A DNA stretch of 64,000 nt from Cephalopachus bancanus (GCA_027257055.1 JAPVLO010000001.1:11121501-11185500), one strand, 5' to 3'; positions 43,049 through 53,665 are shown, counted from the stretch's first letter. Notes: generated by a model from the letters alone, not told the origin. Made by a program: numbers and translations.

Positions 43049-44520
43049 AGGAAACATTTTATTGTCATTAAAAGAATAAGTTTCCTCAGAAGTAACTTTA
43101 GCACATCAATAGTGTCAAATTATTTGGAAAATTTAAAAATGCATAGAATAAGCATTCTTTGCATAACTATTAATGAACAGTGTTCACTTATTTCATTTAG
43201 TGACAAGCCATGTATTTTCAGAGGAAGCAGGCATTTAGTATTTTAATAAAAGTTTTTATAAATCTGTGTAGGAGGATATTTTTATATCATTTAAAAATAT
43301 AAGAATATGAATTGACAAAACCTGCTACAATTCACCATTAATATCCCGCTCATTATAATTTTATTCATGTTAAACCTCTCTTCCATTTCACATGCAAACT
43401 CTTCCTTGGTGAGACGTAGGAACAAAGATGCCAAGACCCTAGAACCCTGCTCATTCTTCAAGAGAATGTTGTTGCTGTTCTTTGGCAAGTGAGAGTCAAG
43501 CTGTGTGTTGTAAATGACACAGTTCCTTCCATACTGCACACCAATGTGGTGGACACAGGTCAGACGCAGAGCATTTGGCATGTAGGGACATCTGTGAATC
43601 GTAATTGTGAGCTTGGATTTCCTGGGGACATTCTTACGAGCCTGATTCTATCTTGCATTTTCTAGTCTGGACATTTTTCAGATATTTCCGAAGACAAAAA
43701 TGGCTTTCCTCCTTCTCCATCTCATTTCCTCTGCTGAATTCAACAAAAGAGTATTGCATGAGTTCCAAATGCCCAACCTGTGACTCCTGCCCCTGTGGTT
43801 TATCACTGTGACTGTTAAATAAAAACCACTTCTGCCCCTTGTTGACATCAAAGAATGCTCAGTACCCAGTGTGGCCCCCAGAGAGTACAAGTTCTGTGAA
43901 AGGCAGAACTAAGAGAGGCCATAAGAAAACCCAGCCAGCTGATTCATCTCCTTCACAGCAAGATGGCTCTAAGTAAACTCTGTGACCTGTTCAAGATTCA
44001 GGTTTTGTGAGTCTTACCTTGTGTATGTTCTCTACTGCGTGATATAACTGTTTTGTGAAATCAAGACAAATCTATTTACTGACACTCAAGTGCATTTTCA
44101 TAAACTTAAGTGCGCAATAATATTTTGACTGAGTTCCTGTAAGAAAAAGCTTTGTAGATGAAAACTCCTTTGTCCCATGGGAACACCCAGAGCAGGCATA
44201 TTTTAAGCAGCTCACATAAAAGCAATGCTCTTTTTGAAAAGTTAGGAAAATAACCCTTCATATAGCAACTAACCTGTGTGTTAGTCATATTTTCAATTGC
44301 AGAAGAGAGACTTAACAACAACCAGTGATTTAGCTTTGGCATCTCATGCTAATCCCACTCCACGATCGAGTAGGGTGGATTATATATTTATTTGATCACA
44401 CATCAAAGCGTATTTTAAATGATTTTCCTTAGGTACATTTTCTTTGAGGTAGAATAATTCTAATGTGTGTTTGTCTCTATTTTTTTCATTTTTCTTGAGT
44501 GTTTTCTAAAAATTGGGAGT
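43049..44520. other. Unassigned sequence with one antisense open stretch
   Basis: No repeat is recognised. A minus-strand open frame at 43291-43581 (96 codons) and a second at 43678-43890 are higher in G+C than the surroundings, but I cannot match either to a protein family. No splice chain or A-tail supports a retrocopy. Confidence 0.4.
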
Positions 44521-44710
44521 TGTCAGGCTATTGTATCAGAATCATTTAGAGGGCTTGTTAGTGCCCAGATTGCTGGCCCCCAACCCAGATTTGCTGCTTG
44601 TGTAGGTCTGGGATAGGAGTTCTAGAAACTGTATCTCTAACAAGATCCAAAGTGGCATCAGGTGACGCTGATGCTATGGTCTGAGGATCCCACTCAGACC
44701 ACTGGGCTAC
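44521..44710 (+). mobile_element. MER5A-like hAT-Charlie MITE
   Basis: GTATCAGAATCATTTAGAGGGCTTGTTAG, GCTGGCCCCCAACCCAG, GTAGGTCTGGGATAGGAGTTC, TATCTCTAACAAGATCC and GGTGACGCTGATGCTATGGTCTGAGGATCCCACT follow the MER5A consensus nearly end to end. It is the most complete of the three copies here. Confidence 0.8.
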
Positions 44711-45097
44711 GACAACCACCAAAATGTTGCTGTCATCAGCTCAACTCTCTGCCATTCTGTAGTCTGTTAAGGGATAGTATGCTAAATAGGGACATTCTTG
44801 AACTCTAAATGGTCAGTAACTATCAAGCTTTTCTTTGTTGCTGAAGGAGCTATTAGTTACCAGCAAACCTTCGTCCATGCTGATTTAATGTGAGATTATG
44901 CTACAGAACTGAGGAGTTTGGTTTAATAATATAAAGTTCTAGTTATACGACATAAAGGTCTAGAGATCTGTAACCAACATTATGTCTATGGCCAACAATA
45001 TTGTATTGTACATTTAAAAACTTATTAAGAGAATAGATCTCAAGTGAAGTATTTTTATCACAGCAAAAACAAATCCTGAATGAGGTTGTAGTGAGTG
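44711..45097. other. Unassigned sequence
   Basis: Nothing is recognised between the MITE and the solo LTR. Confidence 0.5.
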
Positions 45098-45542
45098 TGT
45101 TGTAAAAGTTGCAGACACCAGGATGAAATCACTTTTGTTAGACCCAAATAAGGTCAGAAAGGCATGAAGGAGAAGAGGTTCATGCTCACGTGTCTAAGAT
45201 AAGAACTGTTTCCAAGGACTTTCTCCCCTTTTATGCCCTTCACACATCTCTTGCTTTGATAAGGCTATCACTAGACATTTTTCAGGACTGCAGTAATGCA
45301 GATAAGATGCTCTGGGAAGAATGCTCACCCAGTAACAGCGTCTCTCCACCAATGAACTGACACCAACTCTGGCTTAGAGCCTCTGGAACCAATGAACTGT
45401 GTTCCTAAGCAGCTTATATAAATCTCTCTTTTTGCTAATAAAAGCTTATCTCTATCCTTTCCTCACTGGATGCACTAGTGACTTGTCATTCCATCCATTC
45501 CAGATTATAATCTTCATTTCTTATTCGTGAGTAAACTTAACA
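45098..45542 (+). mobile_element. Solo LTR of an endogenous retrovirus
   Basis: A 445-base block begins TGTTGTAAAAGTTGCAGACACC and ends GTAAACTTAACA. It contains two AACCAATGAACTG/ACCAATGAACTG CCAAT-like boxes (near 45351 and 45388), a TATATAAA box at 45415-45422, an AATAAA signal at 45437-45442 and a T/C-rich U5-like end. That is the order of LTR promoter and polyadenylation elements. No internal retroviral sequence adjoins it. The class (probably ERV1) and name are not certain, and no target-site duplication is evident. Confidence 0.65.
45415..45442 (+). promoter_or_regulatory. LTR TATA box and polyadenylation signal
   Basis: TATATAAA (45415-45422) lies only 22 bases upstream of AATAAA (45437-45442) inside the solo LTR. 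CCAAT boxes lie 25-70 bases upstream. Whether it still acts as a promoter cannot be told from sequence. Confidence 0.5.
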
Positions 45543-46276
45543 TATTTAGAGAGATCTTTCTCTAATGTCTTTTCTTAGGTTAACGATGTCAACTGAAGAA
45601 TCACAGGGCTCATACTCTTGGAGAGGAGAGCTTTTTTCTTATAAAGTGTTACAGCCTATCAGTTGGCCATCCTGACAGGCTGGGAAGCATAGCTTTTGGC
45701 AGAAAACTGGAGGCAGACATTTCAAGAGAGGGAAGAGTGAGATATAAATTTTTGCTGAATTGGTTAGCTGTAAGTATACATATTCAACAGGTTATAGGAG
45801 GAGATATTAATATTTATGACCAGTGTCATGAGCATGCATTGTAAGCAAACATATGCATGTTACATATGTCTTATGTTCAGTTCAGGGTGGAGACAAAATT
45901 TAAATGCATAAAATTTAACCTCTATATGTCAAAAGGTGAAACTGAGGACACAAAAGCTTCCTGTGTGAGGCCTCTGCAAACTCAGTCAGAATTAGTTTAC
46001 AGTCAGTGCTCTCTTATTAGGAAAGAATGCTGGGCAAGTCAGCTGTTGTGTCAAAACCACAAAGAGAGAGAGTAGTCTAGCTGGGTGGGTTTCTGCTTAA
46101 CTCTTAGGAAAGAAATTCTAATGGCAGTTAGCGGGGTGGGGTGGGGGGAAGTATAGTGAAGTATGTCTTGTAGTGGCCAGGAACTTAGTTTTTAAGGTTT
46201 TTCTCTGGAATCCCTTTGGCTAAGAGGGAGGCTGTTCAGTCAGTTGAAGCTCTGTAGATTTTATTTTTATTTCTCA
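45543..46276. other. Unassigned sequence
   Basis: No gene or repeat is recognised. It includes a GGGGTGGGGTGGGGGG run at 46133-46148. Confidence 0.5.
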
Positions 46277-46370
46277 TGTCTTAGTCGGTTCAGACTGCTG
46301 TAACAAATTACCATAGGCTTGGTGGCTTATATAGCCAACATTTGCATCTCACAGTTCTGGATGCTGAAGT
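46277..46370 (-). mobile_element. MaLR-type LTR 3' end, cut by an Alu
   Basis: TGTCTTAGTCGGTTCAGACTGC, TGTAACAAATTACCATAGGC and CATCTCACAGTTCTGGATGCTGAAGTC is the antisense of a MaLR-type LTR 3' end. The Alu begins just after. The continuation beyond 46727 is not clearly recognisable. Confidence 0.65.
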
Positions 46371-46384
46371 CAGCCAACTGGACT

Positions 46385-46712
46385 TCGTTTCTTTAATTAT
46401 TATGATTTTTTAAATTTGGAGTTAAAGCCTCACTCTGTCACCCAGGCTGAAGTGGAAGGGCTTCATCACGATTCACCACAGTCTCAATTTCCTGTGCTCA
46501 GGTGATCCTTCTGCCTCAGCCTCCTGAATAGCGGGGACTAGAGGAGCATGCTACCATGCCCAGCTAGTTTAATTTATTTTTAAATTTTTCTTGGGTAGGA
46601 ATGAAGTCTCACTATGTTGCCTAGGCTGCTCTTGAATTTCTGTGCTCAAATAATCCTCTTGTCTTGACCTACCAACATGCTGAGATTGCAGGTGTGAGCC
46701 ACTGAGCCCTGC
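46385..46712 (-). mobile_element. Alu, AluJ-like, with target-site duplication
   Basis: It has a T-rich tail (TCGTTTCTTTAATTATTATG), then GCCTCACTCTGTCACCCAGG and a 5' end GCCACTGAGCCCTGC. CAGCCAACTGGACT at 46371-46384 and CAGCCAGCTGGACT at 46713-46726 differ by one base, a 14-base target-site duplication. Confidence 0.92.
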
Positions 46713-46726
46713 CAGCCAGCTGGACT

Positions 46727-47867
46727 CTGGTCAGGTTGGCAGTAAGAGTCAGAGAGAATAGACTTGCTCTATGCAATGTGAGAGAGGTGATACTGGGGCT
46801 CCAGACCATGAGGGAGGAAGATGTGAAGGAAATAAAGGCATGGCGGAGAGAGAAGAGACACAACTAAGAAACCTGGGAACTGCATGGTGGTTGGCCAAAC
46901 AGGAGTTTACTCTTGGAAGTGAGGTGGCTCAAAATATTTTTGGAGAACGAGAATTTGAACTTCTTTATTTGTAGCCTCTTCATGAGACCCTTGACTTCTC
47001 AGTAAAGTTCCCTATATTTACAAGGGGTCGTGAGAGTTTGTTCCTGTCTGTGTGAAAGTCCCTGATGAGTTTGGGTTTCCCATCTGCAATGACATAGGGT
47101 ACGCCAGCTACTCTGCTAGAGACAGATCTCAGAAAGCAGAAGACTCAAGAGCAGAATCACCCAACCCCAGGACTTCACTGAGATTCTGGAGAGGACTCTG
47201 GATTTCGGCAGGCCACACAACTTGGACAGTGGGTGGCAGGGACACACCAATGGGCATCTGGACAATGCCAATATCTGTTCTCAGTTATCACTCCTTGTGG
47301 ATGGCCAAGTCTGTGGACCTGGCATCCTTGTCCATCTGGGGGCAAGTGACAGGCGGTGACATGTCTCACAGCAATTAATATCTGTACAGCTAGGTTTGTG
47401 GATTCAAATTTACAAGGTGGCATCCTAGGGGACAAAGTGTAACTGAGCTCAGTAAGAGAGTTTTTGAAGCAGAAGAGAAAAAAGGAGAGGGTGAGGGAAT
47501 AAAGTATGTTACACAGTGCTCTGAGTAAGGCTGTAGATGGGAATTCATCTCTAACTTCAGTCTGAGAAATATTGGTCTCAGCATTCATTAATTTTGGCAA
47601 AATTTTGGCAGGTTCTAAAAAGCATCTATTCTAGAAATGTCCTGTGCAGAAAATGTCCACTGGAAATTGAGAAAAATAAAATATTAAAGATTTTAATGTT
47701 GTCAACCATCTGTTTCTTAAGCAAGACATATTAGGGCATTTAATCTTTGTTAAGGTTCCTGGCCCCTATGAGATTGAATAGAAATCTAGGATTGTTGGCT
47801 ACATAACTTCTACCTGCAGTCTCTCTTCATTATGTCAACATATTGTCTCTCTGAAAGACTTTGAGGA
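46727..47867. other. Unassigned sequence
   Basis: GGAGGAAGATGTGAAGGAAATAAAGGC and similar text suggest possible LTR remains near 46800-46980, but I cannot assign them. Open frames of 108 codons (47052-47378, +) and 141 codons (47175-47600, -) overlap each other and show no domain. Confidence 0.4.
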
Positions 47868-48008
47868 TTAGATGTGGTTGTTCATGCCTGTAATCCCAGC
47901 ACTTTGGGAAGTCAAGGTGGAAGGATTTCTTGAGGCCAAGAGTCTTGGACCAACCTGGGCAAGATAGTGAGACTTCCATCCCCCCAATAAATAAATAAAT
48001 AAATAAAT
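47868..48008 (+). mobile_element. Alu left monomer (FLAM-like or truncated Alu)
   Basis: GATGTGGTTGTTCATGCCTG, TAATCCCAGCACTTTGGGAAG and AGTGAGACTTCCATCCCCCC, ending in an (AATA)n tail. Only the left arm is present, so it is either a free left monomer or an Alu truncated at the linker. Confidence 0.85.
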
Positions 48009-48317
48009 CCTTTGAGTTGGGGCCTTGGGTCCCCACTCTTTGACAAACACAAGAGCAGATGTAAGGCTACTTACACAGGTATAGTTAGAAGAGTTTAAAC
48101 CTCAGAATCTTCACAGATTTTCTGTAAAGCTCTGTAGATGTGACTACTGTAGTGAAAGTAACCACATTTTCATACTTGTTCATGTTTTCAATTTGATTCT
48201 TAAAGGTGATCTATATTAGATATTCTGGGATATCTAATGTATTTCAGATTTAGCAGAAATATAAATCTTCTTTACCATACCACAGGAATGCTCAATTAAT
48301 TAAATTTTCACTGATTC

Positions 48318-49378
48318 CCGACCAAAACCCGAAGTGCCCAGGGCATAAGAGATAAGATTGACAAGTGGGACATCATTAAACTGACACACTTCTGCAAAGC
48401 CAAAGAAACCATCAAGAGAGCAGGGAGACAGCCCACAGAATGGGAAAATATATTTGCCAACTATATATCTGACAAAGGCCTAACATCTAGGATCTACAAA
48501 GAACTCAAACGCACCAAAAGGTAAAAAACAAACAGCCCATTTAAAAAGTGGGCAAAAGACATGAATAGACACTTCTCAAAAGAAGATATACAGGCAGCCA
48601 ACAGACACATGAAAAAGTGCTCAGCCTCACTCATCATTAGAGAAATGCAAATCAAAATCACATTGAGGTACCACCTAACCCCTGTAAAAATGGCCATCAT
48701 TAATAAAACAAACAACAACAGATGCTGGTAAGGATGTGGAGAAAAAGTAACACTTCTACACTGCTGGTGGGAATGCAGACTAATACAACCTCTTTGGAAG
48801 ACAGTGTGGCAATTTCTGAAGGAACTAGAAATTGACCTTCCATATGACCCAGCAACTCCCCTATTGGGAATATACCCAGAGGAACTCAAATGATTCTACA
48901 AAAAAGATACCTGCACACGTATGTTTGATGCAGCTCTATTCACAATAGCAAAAACATGGAACCAACCATGTTCCCCATCGAAGCTGGACTGGATAAAAAA
49001 AAAGTGGTACATATACACAATGGAATATTATGCAGCCATAAAGAAGGACAAATATATGAACTTTGCAGCAAATTGGATGGATTTGGAGTCGATCATACTC
49101 AGTGATTTATCACGGAAACAAAGAACTGAGTTCCATATGTTCTCACTCATAAGGTGACCTTGAACAGTTATTATGCTGTGAGAAGCCTACTGGCAGTAGC
49201 GGAAAACTGTCAGGATAAGTAGGGGGTGGGGTGGGACTGGCAGTTGAGGGAAGCTGCTAGGGGAGGGAGGGGTATGCTTCATCAACAAGGGCACCTGCAC
49301 GATCAATCTTTGTATACCTAGCCCTGAATTGTATCCTATATCTTTATAATAAATGAATGAATGAATTAAAAAATATAT
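48318..49378 (+). mobile_element. L1 3' end, 5'-truncated: ORF2 C-terminal 190 codons plus 3' UTR
   Basis: The ORF2p C-terminal domain helps bind the L1 RNA during target-primed reverse transcription. Here it can be read almost continuously: [18 protein letters not shown], then a stop near 48522, then [20 protein letters not shown], a stop near 48730, the Cys/Trp motif text LHCWWECRLIQPLWKTVW, a stop at 48891, and FDAALFTIAKTWNQPC to FHMFSLIR. The 3' UTR has the G-rich AGGGGGTGGGGTGGGAC run and ends CCCTGAATTGTATCC with an (AATG)n/A tail. Few stops for its length suggest a moderately young copy of the lineage's L1. Confidence 0.92.
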
Positions 49379-50519
49379 GAAGGTATACAACAAAAGAGAA
49401 CATGAAAGCTCTAGTGAGTTTTACTAAAATAATTTTATTAAGGCTCAGATTATTTTAGATTACCATATGCCTACCAAGGAAACTTAAATTTCTTGGAGAA
49501 CAAAATTACAATTTGGACAATCTTTCTTAATTCCAAGTTAACACACTCTATCTACACTATTTTTCTAGAATGTTCTGTAGCCTGCTGTTGCCCTGTATTC
49601 ATCCTCTGTCTCTCACTTATTCCTTGTGACCAAGAGAGGTGATATTAAATGCTCACTCATGCAGTTTGCTTCACCAGAACAAAGCTTTAGGAGTGAAAAG
49701 ATGACCAAGAATAAATGGCACTCGTGTTTTTTTAAAGTTCATGATGCAACAAAAAACAAAAGTAGATAAAACTCAAGCAGGATAGCACTTTTGTTAACCA
49801 AAGGGGACGGGAAATTGTTCTGGAGTCAAATCAACTAGGGTCAACAAATGCCAATAAAATTGTCTAACTCGCAATGAGGAATGTAGTTGACTTTTGGAAA
49901 AAACCTCTTGAAAAACAAATGTCAGCCATGCAAAATTTACTGATTATCCTTTACTGGGCTTTTTCATTGTTACAAGTCCTTCCGTTTAAAGAAATATGTA
50001 GTGAATATCATAGTAATGTACTCATTGCACACACCTGAGAGATAGGAGGACGAATCAAACATCAAGTGGCCTGAAATTGAGTGGAAAACATAAATGATAG
50101 AAAACAACGTACAAAACAATAAATAGCTACCAAGAAACACCTTAAAATGGGAGTAACTTCAATAAAGTATCTGAACAGATAAATAGAAAGAGAATATGAC
50201 AAGAGAAGTGTCCCTTTTATATTTCCTCCACTACTTTATTCACTCTTGCAAAAAATAAGTGCTGAATATGTAACCTGGAAATACTTCTGCAAATAATTCC
50301 ATATATTCCTGGCAGAGAGCAGTGCAATGAAATGAGAGACCTTCGCTGGGTGGATCATTTCTGAGAGGTTTTCAAGCAGCTCAGCACTGGTATTGGGGTC
50401 TTTTTATTCCTGCCTCGTAATCTGCATGGACAATGTCAAGTTTAGGTAGATAATGACTATAGCATCCCATTTGGGTTGTAAACAAACATATGCATGTGAA
50501 ATAAATAAACAAAAAAGAA
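49379..50519. other. Unassigned sequence
   Basis: No gene or repeat is recognised in this 1.1 kb. Confidence 0.5.
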
Positions 50520-50732
50520 TGACTGTATATGAGTATATGTGCATACCTGTATACACAATACATAAGCATATTTATAAATACAAACATATGTATATACATA
50601 GATATGTTTCTGTCTGTGTGTATATATATGTAGATACATACATGCATGTTTCTACCTATCTTATACTCCTGACATATATAATACTTGACATATATTATAT
50701 ATGTATATACATATATATTTATTATAAAGCAA
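50520..50732. repeat. TATG/CATA-rich low-complexity tract
   Basis: Irregular words such as GTATATGAGTATATGTGC, ACATATGTATATACATAG and ATTATATATGTATATACATA. Both strands stay open for over 100 codons because of the biased composition. Confidence 0.85.
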
Positions 50733-50744
50733 ATTGTTGCTACA

Positions 50745-50945
50745 AGTACAAACTCTGGAAAAGACAACATGGATTTAGTTCTTGGCTTTAGCACCTGGTT
50801 GCTCGATTATCTTCAGAAAATTACCTAACCCAAGTGCCAGGAGTAGAGAGTCCTTGTAACAGTCACACTGTATTTGAACTTTGGTGAGATCAAGATGAAA
50901 AACACTTTGCAGTGCACAATACTTAGTAAATGTTCAGAAATAGAC
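50745..50945 (+). mobile_element. Possible MIR SINE
   Basis: AACATGGATTTAGTTCTTGGC, TTTAGCACCTGGTTGC, AAATTACCTAACCC and a final GCACAATACTTAGTAAATGTTC are spaced as in MIR. Weak. Confidence 0.45.
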
Positions 50946-51112
50946 TCCACCAAAATACAATTTTAATTCCACTTGTTGGCTATGTAATCATGTCTAACAT
51001 ACTCTAAAAGGTATGAAAAACAAATTGAAGTATTTGGAATACTAGGCCTCCTAGTTTAAGGTGGGCTGAAAAAGAAACCCCAGAAGCACGTCTTTTAAAA
51101 AATATCCAATGA

Positions 51113-51466
51113 GCTGGGCACGGTGGCTCATGCGTGTAATCCCAGCCCTTTTGGAGACCGAAGTGAGAGGATTGCTTGAGTCCAGGAGTTTGAGAACAGC
51201 CTAGGCAACATAGAGACCTAACTTCTATGAAACATAGACATAGCGAGACCTTGATTCTACAAAAAAATCAAATGAAAGAAATTCACCAGAGATGGCGGCA
51301 TGTGCCTAGAGACCCAGCTATTTGGGAGGCTAAAGTGGAAGGATCATCTGAGCCTTGGATGTAGAGGTTACTGTGAGCCATGATTGTGCTACTGCACTCC
51401 TGCCTGGGAAACAGAGTGAATATTTGCCTAAAAAAAAAAAAAAAGAAAGAAAAAGAAAAAGAAGAT
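51113..51466 (+). mobile_element. Alu, AluJ-like, with extended linker and (GAAA)n-like tail
   Basis: It runs from GCTGGGCACGGTGGCTCATG to ACTCCTGCCTGGGAAACAGAG and then an A15 run followed by GAAAGAAAAAGAAAAAGAAG. An apparent internal duplication repeats the end of the left arm: AACATAGAGACCTAACTTCTATG and AACATAGACATAGCGAGACC-TTGATTCTAC. Confidence 0.92.
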
Positions 51467-51530
51467 TTAATGAACAGCGCACAAGTGTTCCTTTTTCTCC
51501 ACAGCTTAACCAATACGTTTTGTTTTCTGA

Positions 51531-51794
51531 TTTTTTTTTTTTTTTTTTGAGTTGGAGTCTCACTCTGTCACCCAGACTGGAGTGCAGTGGCACGCTCCCG
51601 GCCACCGCAGCCTGGACCTGCTGGGCTCCGGCGATCCTTCCGCCTCAGCCTTCTGAGTAGCCGGAATTACAGGCGTGTGCTACCACGGCCGGCTGATTTT
51701 TTGATTTATTGTAGAGACGAGGTCTCGCTGCCCAGGCAGGTCTCGAACCCGCGGGCTCAGGCAATCCACTCACCTCAGCCTCCCAAAGGCGCGG
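51531..51794 (-). mobile_element. Alu of the lineage-specific type, with target-site duplication
   Basis: T-tail, GAGTTGGAGTCTCACTCTGTC, CGGCTGATTTTTTGATTTATTG, then the left arm ending at CTCCCAAAGGCGCGG: the first 25 or so bases of the Alu are missing. TCTGATTTTTT flanks it at 51526 and 51795. Its A-tail end faces the tail of the 51113-51466 Alu across about 65 bases. Confidence 0.94.
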
Positions 51795-51801
51795 TCTGAT
51801 T

Positions 51802-51884
51802 TTTTAATAATAGCTATCTTGACCAGTGAAAAAATATTTTGTAGTTTGGATTTGTACTTCTCTTGTGATTAGTGATGCTGAGCA
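51802..51884 (-). mobile_element. Inverted 5' segment of an L1 (twin priming)
   Basis: On the minus strand it reads CAGCATCACTAATCACAAG to CACTGGTCAAGATAGC, the ORF2 text just upstream (in L1 order) of the segment that starts at 51885 in the forward direction. The two together form one 5'-inverted insertion. Confidence 0.75.
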
Positions 51885-52465
51885 TTGTTCTGTGCAAAGC
51901 AGTTTGGAGGTTTCTCAAATAACAAAAAATAAAGTTACCATTCAACCTAACAATCCTACTTCTGAGAATATACAAATAAGGAATATAAATCATTTTACCA
52001 AAAGCACACCTGCACTCCTATGTTTATGGCAGCATAATCCACAATAACAAAAACATGAAACCAACCTAGATGCCCAATGATGATAGACTGGATAAAGAAA
52101 ACAGGTACATATATGTGATGGCATACTATGCAGCCATAAAGATGAACAAAGATGGATGCAGTTAGAGACCATCATTCTAAGTGAATTATCATAGAAACAA
52201 AAAACCGAATGTTGCATGTTCTCACTCATAAGTAGGCACTAAACACTGTATGCAAATAGTGACAAGGATGGAAACAGGCACTGGACACTGCCATAGAAGA
52301 GGAAATAAGGGATACCAAACCACCCACTGGGCACCATGCTCACTGCTTGGAGGGAGACAGTCTCATCAGTAGCCCAAACTTTGCCTTCATGCAATATACT
52401 TATGCAACAGATCATCATTGTACCTCATGATTTCAAAGATAAAATAAAATTAAGTAAAATTAACT
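51885..52465 (+). mobile_element. L1 3' end (anthropoid L1MA/L1PB-like), forward part
   Basis: GTGCAAAGCAGTTTGGAGGTTTC, then ORF2 C-terminal text (CCTATGTTTATGGCAGCATAATCC, GATAGACTGGATAAAGAAAAC), then a 3' UTR with GGATGGAAACAGGCACTGGAC, GGCACCATGCTCACTGC and a final AAAGATAAAATAAAATTAAG tail. The 3' UTR differs from the lineage L1 of 25690-25942, so this is an older family. Confidence 0.85.
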
Positions 52466-52884
52466 CTGAGTTTTAAACATATATTCAAAAAAACCCAGTG
52501 TGGGAAATTAAAAAATGCAATGCCTTCTTCCTTTACCAGGAGAATCAGCCATATGGGTGGCCCCTGCATCACTGAACACAATCTATGATGCAAGTGAATT
52601 TTGTCAGCATTCTTGATGTGGGATCCAAGCTAACGTAAAAGGTTGAAAACCATGACAATATGCAAGATTGAAATGTTTTTGATGGGTCACACATATTTTT
52701 CTATTTATACACAGTTTCTTTGGGATTGGGTACAAAGCCATATTGCACAGGATGCGGGGCGGCGGCGGTGGGGGGGAGATGGTGCCCACAGGCGGCTAGT
52801 CTTTCTGAGCATTTCAACCACAGAATTGCATTCTGAAAATGTTACTTTCCTCAAGACATTTTTGAGATCCTGAACTATTTTGCC
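52466..52884. other. Unassigned sequence
   Basis: Nothing is recognised. A short GCGGGGCGGCGGCGG-GGGGGGAG G/C-rich patch at 52753-52778 stands out in the AT-rich surroundings. Confidence 0.5.
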
Positions 52885-53278
52885 AAGTTCCTCTTTCATC
52901 TTGTGCTATCTACTCTCAGTGAAGCCTCCACTCCAGTCAACCTGGTTCAGTCACTCCTCAAAATATGCTTGGAACATTCTGCTCTCTGAAAGTCTGTTCC
53001 TTCCTCTGTCACCCGCCATTGGTTTTTCTTTTTCTCCCAGATCAAGTTATTCTCATTCATCTCTCCTAGTTCCATTTCTCCTGCTAAGATTTCTCCCTGA
53101 ATACTCAAACCTACAGCAAGTGGGTCTCACCTTAACATTCATACACTGCACCACTGAATTTCTGTGTATTGTTAATATCAACTTTGTGTTTTTCATGTCT
53201 TTTCTACTAGACTCTAAGATGTGATCTAGTGTAGTCTTTGCCTTTCCTTCCCCTCAGTGCCTAAAATAGAAAAATGAT
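52885..53278 (+). mobile_element. L2 LINE fragment including 3' end
   Basis: GAACATTCTGCTCTCTGAAAG, CTCAAACCTACAGCAAGTGG, CTACTAGACTCTAAGATGTG and CCCCTCAGTGCCTAAAATAG follow L2 spacing (agaatgtaagctcc ... ccccagtgcctagcac). Confidence 0.45.
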
Positions 53279-53367
53279 ATTTATAGTTGGAGTGTTACTT
53301 AAGAACTGCTGTGATATGATTCTATAAAGTACAATAACACATTATGCCTTTAAAAGTGGTCCGTTTA

Positions 53368-53649
53368 GCCGGGCTCGGTGGCTCAGCCTGTAATCCCGCG
53401 CCTTTGGGAGGCTGAGGTGAGTGGATTGCCTGAGCCCACGGGTTCGAGACCCACCTGGGCAGCAAGACCTCATCTCTACAATAAAGCAAAAAATCAGCCA
53501 GGCATGGTAGCGCATGCCTGTAATTCCGGCTACTTGGAAGGCGGAGGCGGAAGGATCGCTGGAGCCCAGCAGGTCGAGGCTGCGGTGGCCGGGAGCGGCC
53601 ACTGCACTCCAGTTGGGCGACAGAGTGAGACTCCAACTCAAAAAAAAAA
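53368..53649 (+). mobile_element. Alu of the lineage-specific type, full length: reference copy for the group
   Basis: It starts GCCGGGCTCGGTGGCTCAGC and contains CATCTCTACAATAAAGCAAA, GCAGGTCGAGGCTGCGGTGG, CCGGGAGCGGCCACTGC and GAGTGAGACTCCAACTC before an A14 tail. AAAAGTGGTCCGTTTA is duplicated at 53352-53367 and 53650-53665, a perfect 16-base target-site duplication. Many CpG sites are intact, so it is young. The internal RNA polymerase III A-box region GGTGGCTCAGCC lacks the usual CAC before GCCTG. Confidence 0.97.
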
Positions 53650-53665
53650 AAAAGTGGTCCGTTTA

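Noticed and set aside
47052..47600. Overlapping open frames of 108 (+) and 141 (-) codons as a possible gene.
   Set aside because: They overlap on opposite strands, match no family I know and have no promoter, exon or retrocopy context.
51330..51660. Open frames across Alus (also 28.1, 34.6, 35.8, 53.4 and 62.1 kb) as genes.
   Set aside because: They read Alu consensus in antisense or sense, a known artefact.
52750..52780. GC-rich patch as a CpG island or promoter.
   Set aside because: Only about 25 bases long with few CpGs, and there is no transcript evidence around it.
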